This document shows, in pieces, positions 24,301 through 34,381 of a DNA stretch of 64,000 nt. A model generated the notes under the pieces. The model was not told the DNA's origin and ran no database searches. It worked only from the letters and a program-made list of their open reading frames with translations. Position 1 is the stretch's first letter; every line of letters starts with the position of its first letter. Source of the DNA: Gelatoporia subvermispora B (Eukaryota > Basidiomycota > Agaricomycetes > Polyporales > Gelatoporiaceae); assembly GCA_000320605.2 (NCBI GenBank), contig KB445792.1, positions 2,254,280 to 2,318,279 on the forward strand, read 5' to 3'. The position numbers and the translations under genes are program-made.

Positions 24301-24562
24301 TGAGCGGATCGAGAGGCCCTCCAGCTTCCACGATCCGATCGTGGTTCTCTTGAGGCGGACTAGGTGAAGACCTAAAGGAACGGAAGTCGGAAGGAGAGAC
24401 CGACAGCGATGAGCTGGACGTGTTGGGATGCTGTCCTTGACGAGCGGTCAGACTGAATCCCAGGCCCGAGTTTCTCCCTACATCTTCACCGCCCTTCAGC
24501 GCACCGGGGAAAAACGGGGTCGACGTCGGGTTTAACGCAGCACTCCTCGACATCGTATCCAT
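21351..24562 (-). CDS. eIF4A-like DEAD-box protein with degenerate ATPase motifs
   Basis: The C-terminal ~420 residues align along their whole length with eIF4A/FAL1 helicases. There is a Q-motif-like block (LLRSLTAFGVGPPNKIQQRA, about 23190-23020), FLVLDEV in place of motif II, INY, and a C-terminal GVIVNFV segment ending PMSLRDIV at TAA (21351-21353). The catalytic residues are gone. The Walker A position reads QAPPTQERIAAYA instead of AxxGxGKT, DEAD is DEVD, SAT is SNT, and the HRxGRxGR motif VI is HRVAPAIAPSYSRAGV. The frame is open and correctly spliced, so this looks like a conserved non-catalytic protein rather than a decayed gene. The N-terminal ~425 residues are Ser/Pro-rich and probably disordered, with a short predicted coiled coil near HDILDRLVRCEYTTRELQ. 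The start at 24562 (MDTMSRSAALNP) is inferred; ATGs further upstream are possible. Confidence 0.78.
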
Positions 24563-25060
24563 GTCAGTTGTGAATGAATGAGCAACGATCAGACTGGGGG
24601 TCAACATCGCCGAATCCCGACGGTGAGCCGAGCGTAGTGAGATCACAGAGATAGGATAAGACCCACCTCTAAGCACAAGCCATCCAGGCGGTATGAAGGA
24701 AAAAAAGAGGAGATGGTGAGAAGAGGCACGAGAACGAGCCAGCTCAGGTTGGAGCTGTGGGCTGGAGTTGGCCAAACCAGACTCGCCAGCTGTTACCGGC
24801 TCTTGCGACAGGTTTGATTTGCGGCTTACGAAACATATCACTATCCAGGGTTAGAGCCGACTCTCTCACAAGCCAAACTTCCTGATGCGATCAATTTTCT
24901 GATATTCAGCAATCCGGGGTTGCTACATAATACATGGGATATGGATATGGCATGATATGGCTAAGACATCGCGCAGCGTCAACAAGTGAGAGGAGATAAA
25001 TGTCAGTACGAGCCAGATATACGAAACTGTCAGGATTGGGCGGAAAGGGCTATGCTATCT
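24563..25060. other. Promoter region of the DEAD-box-like gene
   Basis: The minus-strand frame stays open to 24841, so a longer N-terminus is possible. Otherwise nothing is recognised. The right end is the 3' flank of the RRM gene. A small direct repeat (ATGGGATATGG/ATGGCATGATATGG) occurs near 24930-24960. Confidence 0.35.
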
Positions 25061-25996
25061 CTAAATCAAAGTCTTGGGGAAGGAGATACCCATCAGCCGA
25101 TGCTTTGACTGCGGCGGACGCACTCGAGGCGTCAAGCCCTCACCCGATGGGCCTGCCTCCGGCTGACGAGTAGACTCGCTGACATTTAGGTCAAGCATCT
25201 CGCTCGCCACGATTGTCCTGTTCACCGTGACCTTTCTAGTGCCACGTGTAAGTGTCATTGTGGCTGCTTCAGTCGCTGCCACTCACTTGGTATAATCCAC
25301 CAGCACCTCCACCGTGGATTTCGGCACAGGCCGCGGTGCTGTTCCACGCTGTCTTTGTTCGTACGCGATACGGGTCTTTTGAACCTCAGGCAGGTCCGCA
25401 GCGCTGTAGCAGACCTGTTGAAAGATGGTGAATATTGGATCAACGCGACGAGCAGGCCGACAGTACCACGATCGTGAGATCACCCAGTTTGGCTCCATTC
25501 AACTGGTCGACTGCTTTCTTGGGAGCGGACTGCTCGTAGAACTCGACTGAAGCATACTGCAAGACAGCCAACTTTGTCAGGACAAAAATTCGCAGGGCGC
25601 CAAGTACGGAGAACTCACGTAGCCTGCGCCCATACGCATCTGAACACGAGCGATGGTCCCACACCCCCTGAAGATATCGCGAATCATGGGCTCGGTAATC
25701 GAGGGGATGAGCTTATTTGAATCAAACCCGTCAGTTTAGACCCAAATCACGGCCACGAGGGATCAACTTACGCCGCCCACGAAAACGAAGGACCACAACC
25801 CCGGCTTCAGCCCTGAACGCCTTTTGACCTTGCCACGTTTAGCAGCCATCCTGACGCGTTCCCGCTGGATAGTAGGATCGGGACTAGTGGCGCGTGCCTT
25901 GCCCTTCCCTTTGTCTTTACTCGCCTTCCTGGAGGAAGGCCCCGGAGAAGGCGGCCGGGTTCGAGAGCTGGTACCAGCTTCAGGGCGCATAGTCAT
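25061..25996 (-). CDS. Single-RRM RNA-binding protein, basidiomycete hypothetical
   Basis: Starts MTMRPEAGTSSRTRPPSPG at 25996, followed by a basic, Ser/Lys-rich region (KASKDKGKGKARATS). Then comes one RRM: the RNP2-like SFVFVGGLIPS near 25770, RNP1-like GAGYASVEFYE near 25560, and the last strand with LGDLTIVV. A short Pro-rich and acidic C-terminal tail ends ISFPKTLI with the stop at 25061-25063. Four introns were read. The RRM fold implies RNA binding, but no specific family was recognised. No nuclear localisation signal beyond the basic region can be assigned. Confidence 0.7.
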
Positions 25997-26653
25997 CTCG
26001 GCGAGGTGCTGGATGCATAGGGTCAATACCAGTAACACCAGAAGATGTTGCCACACGAACCCTAGACAGGTGGGGGTTTGGCGTCGGAGAAGGGGACCTG
26101 GGTGGCGGAGTAGAACTCGTGCAACGGTAACGGCCCATGTTGTGTCTAGAGAACTTGCTGGACGACTACGAGGTATTCTTGCTCTTAAGGAATGACGATC
26201 CCGAAGTTTGATACGTTGAATAACCTTGCGCGTGGCCGGGTGCACGTCGGGGGCGAATGACGTCGAGAACTTACCTCGATTCTTGCTTAATGACCGAGAG
26301 AGCTCACCCGCGAGTCTTGAGGTAGCGGAGAGAATGTCGGGATGCTCAGACACAACTCACGGCCAATTTATATCTGCGGGCGAGCACCCTCGAACAGCTT
26401 ATGTCTGTGGTCCAAGCACTGTGGCTGCTAACCGTGACCGTGAGATATGCAAAGCATCAAGGTCAATAGCCACGAGTCGATAGGAAAAGCAGAAGCAAGC
26501 GCGCGCGGTTGCCCCTTTGGCGCGGGATCCGAAGCGCCACGTGCTCAGAGAAGTGTTGCGGCCACAGCGGCTCTGTGGCACACTCACACTAGCGACAGTC
26601 CACAGCGTCATTCTCGTCGGGTTTCCGTCTCTTCATCCTGCTTGCCGTACCAG
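25997..26653. other. Divergent intergenic region (RRM gene / FMC1)
   Basis: Shared upstream region of the minus-strand RRM gene and plus-strand FMC1. Open frames on the minus strand continue the RRM frame upstream but lack conserved content. No clear TATA box. Confidence 0.4.
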
Positions 26654-27088
26654 ATGGCGTCCACAGTCCGCCTATATCGTTCTGTCGTCCGGGAATTGAA
26701 CAGATCCGTCTGTATTGCGTGCTTGTAAACCGGCTGCCAACACTGAGGATTACTGTTCCAGGCGATTGCGCCCCGGGAAACGAGAAACAAGGTTATAGCG
26801 TCACATTTCCGTAAAATCTTCGAGGACAGCCTCCAAGGAACCAAGTCAGATCGTTTTGAGAAAGAGGCTCGAGATGCGATTACCTTTTTGCGCTCACAAC
26901 GCGTGTACAAAGTCAGTGATGGCACCCAATATCCGTGATTTTGCCTTGATTGCTTGCGTCACAACCAGGAGCTCTTGGATCGGTACAATCCACTTCATGA
27001 CCTGACGACAGAAGAAAGGATCAAAGCGACAGCCCGTCGAGTTGGACTTGACATGCCTTTGACGCCGGAGGGTGAAGAAGACAAGTGA
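26654..27088 (+). CDS. FMC1: ATP synthase assembly factor FMC1
   Basis: Mitochondrial matrix factor needed, with Atp11/Atp12, for assembly of the F1 part of ATP synthase. Three exons: 26654-26707, 26762-26911 and 26969-27088, all phase 0, giving 107 aa. The N-terminus MASTVRLYRSVVREL contains the LYR-like motif. Exon 2 ends FLRSQRVYK, and exon 3 reads ELLDRYNPLHDLTTEER followed by TARRVGLDMPLTPEG, the characteristic C-terminal block of FMC1 proteins. Because each exon is short, no single long open frame reveals this gene; it was found by splicing. Donors GTCTGT and GTCAGT and both CAG acceptors fit fungal introns. It is convergent with SmF. Confidence 0.85.
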
Positions 27089-27353
27089 AAATCGTCGGCC
27101 TTTTCCCATTACGTATGCAGTCGGTGCCCACGGCATCTGCACACCCAAGGCCAAACAGAGATATCCCTCAACTTTATCCTTGTCCCAGGCCTTGGGTCTC
27201 ACATTGTTCTGAAGAGGCCACAGCGACAGACTTGCATCAAGTCTGACGACGCGGTCGGAGGCCCGAGCCCTGGTTCTTCCCAGCTACACTCTCGCACACC
27301 GCAGCACCCATTTTGAATGGAGCTCCTTGAAAACTCATTTGTATACAGGTTAC

Positions 27354-28063
27354 CTACATATGAAATACTACCAAGTTGAGTGTTACGGGGATGGCTATCT
27401 CCCGCCAGCTGGTTGCACGATGTTGGAGGTATTCTACATGTCGGTGTCGATATTGCGGTCGAGAGCATCTTAGATCTGGCTGGAATTTTGCGTGAGCACG
27501 ATCCCCAGTGGTTGAAATGTCGGAACGTCGTTTGCAGTGGTAGTGGTCGTGTGGGAAGCTTGAAGAAAATGGTTTATTCCGGAGGGGCCTCCCTGTGAAA
27601 ACGGACAGAATGAGATTGAAGAACGACGGTGGCAAAAGAAATAGACTTATAATGTACAATACATTGTTACACCTGTTTGGAAAAGGGCCCAAAACTCTCG
27701 TCAGCTCAACGACCGCGGGCAAAATGCTACTCTTACTCACCGGATGAAGACCTCTCCAAGCGCGCCGTTCGACTTCCCATCCTGGAATTCCTCCGTGTTG
27801 GCCAGCTGTCCAACGTTCCCATACATATCAGAAAATGTAGATAGCGAACTAAGAGAGATCGCTTGTTACAGACCTGGAGGTTCATGTACCCATCTGTGCT
27901 GACCAGGAAACCCTTGTACTCGAGGCCCCACTTCAGCCGAACGTAGACGGGCTTGCCCGTCAGCTCTTGGATGAAGGGCTTAGGGTTCACTGGATTGACC
28001 TATACCATCGTCACGGCTCAGCAAGACTCGAGGAAGGCGAGTTAGAATACGAACCGCAGACAT
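27354..28063 (-). CDS. SMF: Small nuclear ribonucleoprotein F (SmF)
   Basis: Core Sm-ring subunit of spliceosomal snRNPs. Exons: 28063-28055 (three codons, MSA), 27999-27874, 27805-27741 and from 27672 on. Together they give the SmF N-terminus [18 protein letters not shown], then the Sm1 motif [19 protein letters not shown], and the Sm2 motif [13 protein letters not shown]. In other species the protein ends a few residues after this motif. Here the frame stays open for about 100 further codons to 27354, so either there is an unrecognised last intron (for example donor GTCTATTTC near 27645) or an unusual C-terminal extension. The tiny first exon is supported by the match to SmF proteins. It shares a ~140 bp divergent promoter with NC2-beta. 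Confidence 0.82.
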
Positions 28064-28118
28064 GGTGGATGGCAAGAGAACACGTGCGGACTTCAAAAGC
28101 GCGTACGCTGCTCGCGCA

Positions 28119-28125
28119 TATAAAG
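28119..28125 (+). promoter_or_regulatory. TATA-like box in SmF/NC2-beta divergent promoter
   Basis: TATAAAG lies 85 bp before the NC2-beta ATG and about 56 bp upstream of the SmF ATG on the other side. The interval between the two start codons is only 140 bp, so it must serve both genes. Motif and spacing only. Confidence 0.4.
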
Positions 28126-28203
28126 CCGCCGCGTTCGGAAAGTACGGCGTCTCGCTTTCGGTGGCTCCCCGTTTTCTACATTCTCTACACACACAACACG
28201 ACT

Positions 28204-28870
28204 ATGTCAGATCGCGAGGGACACGCTGGCGGCCCACCAGGGGATGACGATTTGTCGCTCCCCAAGGCGACCGTCGCAAAAATGATCACAGGTGAGCTTG
28301 CCCCGTTCGTCACAGCCACTTGACATGTACGCAGGAATTGACTGCTAGAGCTACTGCCCAACGACATCACTTGCGCGAAGGAGACACGCGACCTTGTGAT
28401 TGAGTGCTGTGTAGGTGAAGTCATTCCGAATCTGTTACATCTCGCACGCGCTCGCTAACCGACGCTCCGCCCAGAATTCATTCACTTGATCTCCTCGGAA
28501 GCGAACGAAATATGCGAGAAAGAGTCCAAGAAGACAATAGCGCCAGAGCACATTATAACAGCCCTGAAGGTACACAATGGTCACTCATAGGCTCCGGACA
28601 ACCACTTGACATAGTCGCTAGGGCCTTGGCTTCGATTCTTTTACTGAGGAAGTCCAAGACGTGCTGAAGGACCACAAACAACAGCAGAAGGTCTGCATTC
28701 CATACTGCTGCTACCTGATGATGGTGCTCACAGGAACTCCATGTAATCAGGAACGAGAGAAGAAAGTCTCGAAATTCGAACAGTCCGGTCTCACGGAAGA
28801 AGAGCTTCTCCGAAAGCAGGAAGAGCTGTTCGCCGCAAGCCGGGCAAAGTTCCAGTCTGCTCAACAGTGA
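28204..28870 (+). CDS. DR1: Negative cofactor 2 beta (NC2-beta/DR1), histone-fold TBP regulator
   Basis: Histone-fold subunit that pairs with NC2-alpha and binds TBP on promoters to block TFIIA/TFIIB entry. It starts MSDREGHAGGPPGDDDLSLP at 28204. The NC2-beta signature is present over four exons: ATVAKMI, ELLPNDITCAKETRDLVIEC, then EFIHLISSEANEICEKESKK and TIAPEHIITALKALGF. The C-terminal helix is Lys/Gln/Glu-rich (KVSKFEQSGLTEEELLRKQ) and ends FQSAQQ at the stop 28868-28870. The length (about 145 aa) fits the family. It is convergent with the Mak32-like gene (135 bp between stops). Confidence 0.9.
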
Positions 28871-29005
28871 TCGTTCCTGATCATTGGTTCCCCTTTGCGC
28901 GAAGTGAGAAGGACATTGAGCGAACGATTGTACATTTCTGTATGAGTATATTCTCGCAAGGGTGTGTTGACAGCACCCTTGTTGTAATCTCCCGTGAGTT
29001 GTGCT

Positions 29006-30423
29006 TTAGTCTGTAACCATCCCCAGGCGTTTCTGTAGCTCTTTAAGTCGTCTTCGTGGCGAATCTTCATTCCATTGCTCGTGCTCGGTCCCCGGTTCGT
29101 CGATGGTCCGCGTGAGGGTTGGCAATCCAAACTGTTCCACGACGAATGAGGCGGACACGGTCGCATATAACGTAGCTGCCAATATCATCAGATGATCAGA
29201 TCAAAGTTCAATGGTGAGTCACACATACCTTCGAATATATCTTCCCCCGTCATGAGCAAGCCCGCAGCGAGACCTCCGAGGAAGCTATTGCCAGCCCCTG
29301 AAATGCAATCTGAGGCTGCATGTCAAGAGTGACGGAACTGCAACGAACCAGTTACATCCACAACTTTTTCTGCATTTTGCTCGGTCCAGTAGGCATCTAT
29401 CCATGCAGATCTCTCTCTATTCGCGACAAACGCACCCATATGCCCACTTCGGATGATAACATGGCCATGCCCATCGTCGCCCACTCCTAGGTCAAGGAAT
29501 TTCCTGCATGCTTCCTCGATCGTGGACTTGGTGGGAGGCTGCGGCATCGATAGTAAAGACAAGGCCTCTTCAGCATTGGGACTGTAACCAGCAACGTGAG
29601 ATGCATCTCGAGCACAGCAAGATTGTTGGGACCTTAGAATGGATATCAACGGGAGAACTTTGATCAGAGCAGGCAGCTCTTTGGGAACGCATCTATCCTG
29701 GCTTCGCCGACTTCGTTATTTCTGTTCGATCCGAGGGGGCATGATCTCGACATACGGGTATAGGCTCATACACAGTGATAGGCTTCCAGTCTGAATCGGC
29801 CTGGACTTCCGACATGACAGCTGAGGCTCTGGAAGGAGAGCATATGAAATGCAACGTGGCGGGCCGCTCGAGGATCGTTCCTATAAGATCCTTCGGGGTG
29901 ATGCGTATACGGGGAGTCAGGTACTGGAAGCTGGGCGAAGATTGACGGATCTGTTGAGTAACTGTGATAATAATATGGTTTGGCCTTCCCCGGTCTCACC
30001 CTCGATGGTCTCCTCTATAGGAGTTGAGGGCCCGGGTGGTCTCAGTACCAGGGTTATTCCTGAACAACCACATTTCTTCTCCGAACGCATCCAGCTTCTC
30101 TTGTATAGCTGCTGGGAAGTCATCGCCTCTATCCACAATCATGCCGACCTTCTCCGCAGGCAGCCTATGATGGGCCGTTAAACACATTCAATCATTCTGT
30201 CATACACACTAAGCACTTGCCATATCCGTGCTCCGATGCTGGCGTAGGTGCCCCCGCCCCCAATCTGACCGTGAGGAGACGGTGTCAGGCCGCAATGACG
30301 AACAGATCAGCGTCCAGTGCTTGCCTGCGACGGCAGCGATCGTCCGATTGGGTTGCCGTCCTCGTCTTGGTATTCAAATGTGTCGATGATGAACATCCCG
30401 AGAGTTACGAGCTGAGGAGCCAT
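29006..30423 (-). CDS. MAK32: PfkB-family carbohydrate kinase-like protein, Mak32-like
   Basis: The start MAPQLVTLGMFIIDTFEYQD and the following GGGTYASIGAR resemble fungal Mak32 proteins, a PfkB (ribokinase) branch; yeast MAK32 was found through killer dsRNA virus maintenance. The second PfkB signature, formed across an intron near 29300, reads VVDVTGAGNSFLGGLAAG. Asn thus replaces the Asp that acts as catalytic base in the usual GAGD motif. Other visible blocks are ICSPSRASAV and LSPNAEEALSLL. The protein ends KRLGMVTD with the stop at 29006-29008. Without the catalytic Asp, sugar kinase activity is doubtful. The family is clear, orthology to MAK32 is likely and the substrate is unknown. 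Confidence 0.8.
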
Positions 30424-30873
30424 CGCAAATAGAAATTCTAGTCGCTATATATTGCTGTAGGACGGGTGCCTCAGAAGAGGTAGACGAGTGTATGTAAGAA
30501 AGGTTCCTTGGGCGATATCGATGTCAGAGTGCCCAAGTCAAGCAGCTCAGTAGACTACGGGAGGGAGGCGAGATGCTAATAATGTACTGTAAGCTTGATG
30601 ACTGCGGAGAACCGGCGGGAGTTGTGGAGAGCGGAGGACGTCAAGCGACTTGAGGCAATCAAAGTTGCATGTCGCGCGGGGGCGCGCTCAATTCGTTCCA
30701 TCACCATCTTCCATGGCAATCCAGTCTATCACCACAGCTGTGCACACAGTGACGAGACGAGTGCCCCGTAAGAACCGTGCAGGACCGGGATAGACGCGTA
30801 CTACTTCCGTTATAACTGCAAGCCCTCTCGGATCCCGGCGATTTACGTTCCAAACAATCCACACCTACGCAAG
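30424..30873. other. Divergent promoter region (Mak32-like / phosphopantetheinyl transferase)
   Basis: 450 bp between two divergent start codons. No open frame, repeat or clear TATA box was recognised. Confidence 0.4.
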
Positions 30874-31935
30874 ATGCAAGTATGGGCAGTTACTATTGAT
30901 GAGAGGACGATCGTGGAACTGGACAATGTACGCTTAGAGCATCTTGGTGGCTATCCAACTCTAAACTCTCGCAGGCATATGTTCGAGGTCTTGAGTTAGT
31001 CGACCCTAATTCGCGGCAGCGTTTACAACGGTTCTTTCGGCGGGAGGACAGGTTCAGTGAGTGGCCATACCCTGCACCATCGTCATGATCTCAAACTCGT
31101 GTGACACCGTGCAGGGGGCCTTGTGGGGCGACTGCTCCCTCGTATGCTTCTCAAGGAACGAGGGATCTCCCTAGATCGTATGACCTTTGGCACAACGGAG
31201 ACAGGCAAACCGTATATTGCGAGTATCAACGTTATTTGTGTGTTCTTGGCAATAACAGAAACTTGAAGTTAGACAACACATGGCGTCGATCCGCGGGTCG
31301 GTTACAATGTCACTCATGACAGAGGTCTCATCGCTATGGCCTACGCTAGTGGGGCCGATCTATACCCGGACCCTCCTGCGTATAGGATCGGAGTGGATGT
31401 GATGCAAGTCCAACTTCCCGACCGGCACGCATTCTCCGAGTTCGTCGAGACTGTCGGCGAGCAGGTGAGCGTAAAGTATCGATGCTGCAATTACCATAGT
31501 GTTTGACGTATTTCGTATCAATAGCTCACCGACCTCGAGCGTAAGCTGCTAATTCCCGCTCTGGGCTCCCCCAAACTTCCGCAACCCGAAGCGCTGCGGC
31601 GTTTCTATCTGATTTGGACGCTGAAAGAGGCATATACCAAAGCTCTTGGACTAGGCCTCGGGTTCGACTTCCGGCGGATAGAGTACGATGTGACGCGCGA
31701 CGTTGTCCGCATCGATGGACAGGTTCCCAAAGGTTGGGAGTTTGTTCGCTTCCAAATCGCCAACCCTACCGAACCTGGTTCGGAAGAGACCTATGTTGGT
31801 GTGGCGGCGCGTTTCGTTGGTGAGCAAGCGGAGACGAAGCAAGAATGCGTGGTGGAATCTCGCGCCGCAGGTCCGTGGCTGAAAGTATGGGATGCGGTTG
31901 ACTTTGTGGAGAAAGCCGTCCGGGAGCTTCGTTGA
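30874..31935 (+). CDS. Sfp-type 4'-phosphopantetheinyl transferase (LYS5/NpgA-like)
   Basis: Transfers the phosphopantetheine arm of CoA to carrier proteins of fatty acid and polyketide synthases, non-ribosomal peptide synthetases and the lysine-pathway aminoadipate reductase. Start MQVWAVTIDERTIVELDN at 30874, followed by AYVRGLELVDPNSRQRLQRF, FGTTETGKPYIA and YNVTHDRGLIAMA. The two Mg/CoA-binding motifs are present: GVDVM and WTLKEAYTKALGLGLGFDF (the W-x-x-KEAYTKA signature of Sfp-type enzymes). The stop is at 31933-31935. Three to four introns are read. Agaricomycetes usually have one such enzyme serving several pathways, so it is probably essential. Confidence 0.9.
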
Positions 31936-32329
31936 TGCGATTATTTTCGGATACCCAGCATTATTCTATCCACGAATCATATCATAGTTGGGCTACAGCG
32001 ATCCCTGCGCGCAGTACGTAGCCGCAAATTACTCTCGAGATGCAGGTCGATTCAGTCACGGGTATGGAGGGCTCAAAGTAATTAGCTGGATGGAACTGCA
32101 GCCACTCCGTAGAATCTCGCTGGAAGATGCTCGGGTGCAATCTATCTACCTCGAGATTCGGGCCAGTAGCGGTGGGGTCACGTGGAGGGGACGGTGCGCC
32201 ATGCCTGCGGAGGAGCATAGCGGCCGCTGCAAGTGTACTGCATTCGTCGTGCCTGACACACTCGCTGCTGCGAAACTCTCCCTGAGACTCAGGATCTAGT
32301 ATCCTACTTCACCCACATCGCCTAAGGCC
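31936..32329. other. Intergenic stretch before the IVY1-like gene
   Basis: A 103-codon plus-strand frame (31988-32299) is open but shows no family resemblance; it is more likely 5' flank of the IVY1-like gene. Nothing else seen. Confidence 0.35.
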
Positions 32330-34179
32330 ATGCCGCAACCACGTTCTCTTCGCTCCCAACCCCTGTCACCATACCGCGACATGTCGTCCCGGCCCCAGTC
32401 GCCAACCTTCACAGAAACCACCAATGCTTCGGTCCTTAACTTCGGCCCCGGCGGCCCAGAAAAGATCATCACTCGCGGAGACCTGCGGATAAGCGTGCAG
32501 GCATACGAAGATGTACGCCATTGCTACTTCGTCATCTCCGTGCGGTGTCTACAGTGCTGAGGCTTATCATGTAGTTACTGAACTCGTGCGCCTCGTATCG
32601 CTCCGCGCTGCTGAACATGTCGGATGCCACCGCAGGCTTTGCAGACGCAATGGGTACATGCTCGAGGTACGTCAGACTTGTGGATATTCCATTTCATCAT
32701 GCTGATGAGTTACCTAGACTGAAAGGGCCCAACTACGAGTCCGGGACTAGGCTGCAGGCCGCATCTGGACTCCACCATCTCATGAGCAATCACTACCATG
32801 TCATAGTACGTTAGCTTGGTCGATGTACCCCGACCTCTTAATCGACAGAGTGCATTTCAGGCAGAAACTCTGGACAAGAAGTTCGAGAAGCCAATGCGCC
32901 AACATCTTGAAAATTACAAAACTGTTGTGACGGTGCGTTCTAGAACCTCTATACTATTTGCCAATTTGCTCATCTGCATTAGGAGCGATCTGCGGCCTAC
33001 GAGAAAGCACTTCGCGAGAAGAGTCTTCTCATCCGCGAGACCGAGGTAAGCAATCGGAGGAGGAAGGGACGAAGTACGTCAAAGCTCAGTTTCCTCGATG
33101 GTCGGCGCTGATCAATAGCATAGACCTACAAAACTTCCGCGAAACCCTACTCGAATTGCAGAGGATGGTCGACGAGCTCGAGGAAATGCGAGTGCAACAT
33201 TACCAGGAGATCGTCGAACACGAAGAAGAGATATGGGATTTTGTGCAGAGCAAGATATGTCTCGTCGTTCGCTCGACGATGGACGTATTTGACAGATTTA
33301 CGGCAAAAGCGTATGTAGCGTTCATATTCGACACGTTACAACGCATCTTACCCGTCTAATCCCCCTTGCAGCTCAGACCCGGTTATCGAACCCATGCTGC
33401 AATGCATCCCCGATCCCTTCGATTCGTACGGCCCACAACCAGCCGAAGACCAGATCTTCACCATCCTCCCTCCACTCTCTGTAATTGCCAATGCGCCCTC
33501 CGCAGCCCCCAGCCCCCTCACCGCCTCGACGCCCGAGCTCGATGGGAGCAGCGACGGTAAAAACTCCTGGACTCATACAGGCGGGTTCTTTCCCGAGGCT
33601 AGCGCTGCCTGGGCTGAAGTTTCCTCACCAACGACCACCTTGACATCCCCTGTGCGCTCAGCGTCTCCCGCGCTGACCACATCTCCACCATCCGGATCGT
33701 CCCCGACACCCGCCTTGGCGTCCCCCGCGTCTACCGTCACGCGGCGGCACTCCCTGCCATCCGCATCCACGTCGTTCGCGCATCAGGCCCGGAAATCCGA
33801 GTCTAAGCTCCGTAGCGTGCTCTCCGTTATCGACGAGGGCCGTGCACGGCATAACGGCGACACTGAGGAGACGGTTACGCGCAGCGTGTCAGAGTCAGCG
33901 AGCTTGCGCTCGTCCTCCCCCACACTGAATGGGAGGGAGCGACATGCCTTACCTGAGCAAGGCATGTGGAACTCATTCTCGTTCGCGCTAGGGGAGGGCG
34001 AGCATGGTGGAGGGAATTCCGAAGACATTACACCGCGCAACTCCGCCGTGATCCGGTCCCCATCTTACTCTTCGCCATCATCCGGCAGTACACCGCATGC
34101 CGAGCGCAGTCGTAGCCCACACTCATCGCAGTCAGATGAGACGGCGACCATACCTCCCTCGATACCCTTAACGACATGA
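32330..34179 (+). CDS. IVY1: IVY1-like BAR-domain protein
   Basis: Resembles fungal IVY1, a BAR-type phospholipid-binding protein of vacuolar and endosomal membranes that interacts with Ypt7/Vps33 and TORC1 regulators in yeast. Start MPQPRSLRSQPLSPYRDMSS at 32330. The coiled-coil BAR region is split by several introns: LLNSCASYRSALLNMSD, GFADAMGTCSRLKGPNYESG, AETLDKKFEKPMRQHLENYK, LRDEL-like helices, FRETLLELQRMVDELEEMRV, and HYQEIVEHEEEIWDFVQ followed by VRSTMDVFDRFTAK. After the BAR region comes a long, Ser/Pro/Thr-rich, probably disordered tail to the stop at 34177-34179. The C-terminal tail is acidic in places. It is convergent with the mitochondrial AspRS (203 bp). Confidence 0.8.
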
Positions 34180-34381
34180 CCTCTTGAGTTATCTCTGTTC
34201 TTGACGACGCCGCACGAGTTTAGATTGTAGTTTCAGGTTTCGGACGTTCCTCTCGGATGTACATCTCCTCGTCCATGTCCCCCATTCGTACTCACATTCT
34301 GGACGTATACCGCACCGAGGCTCCTGTATAATTTACCATTATGACGACTCTACATTGGGCTCTGTTGTATGTGAAGCAGGA

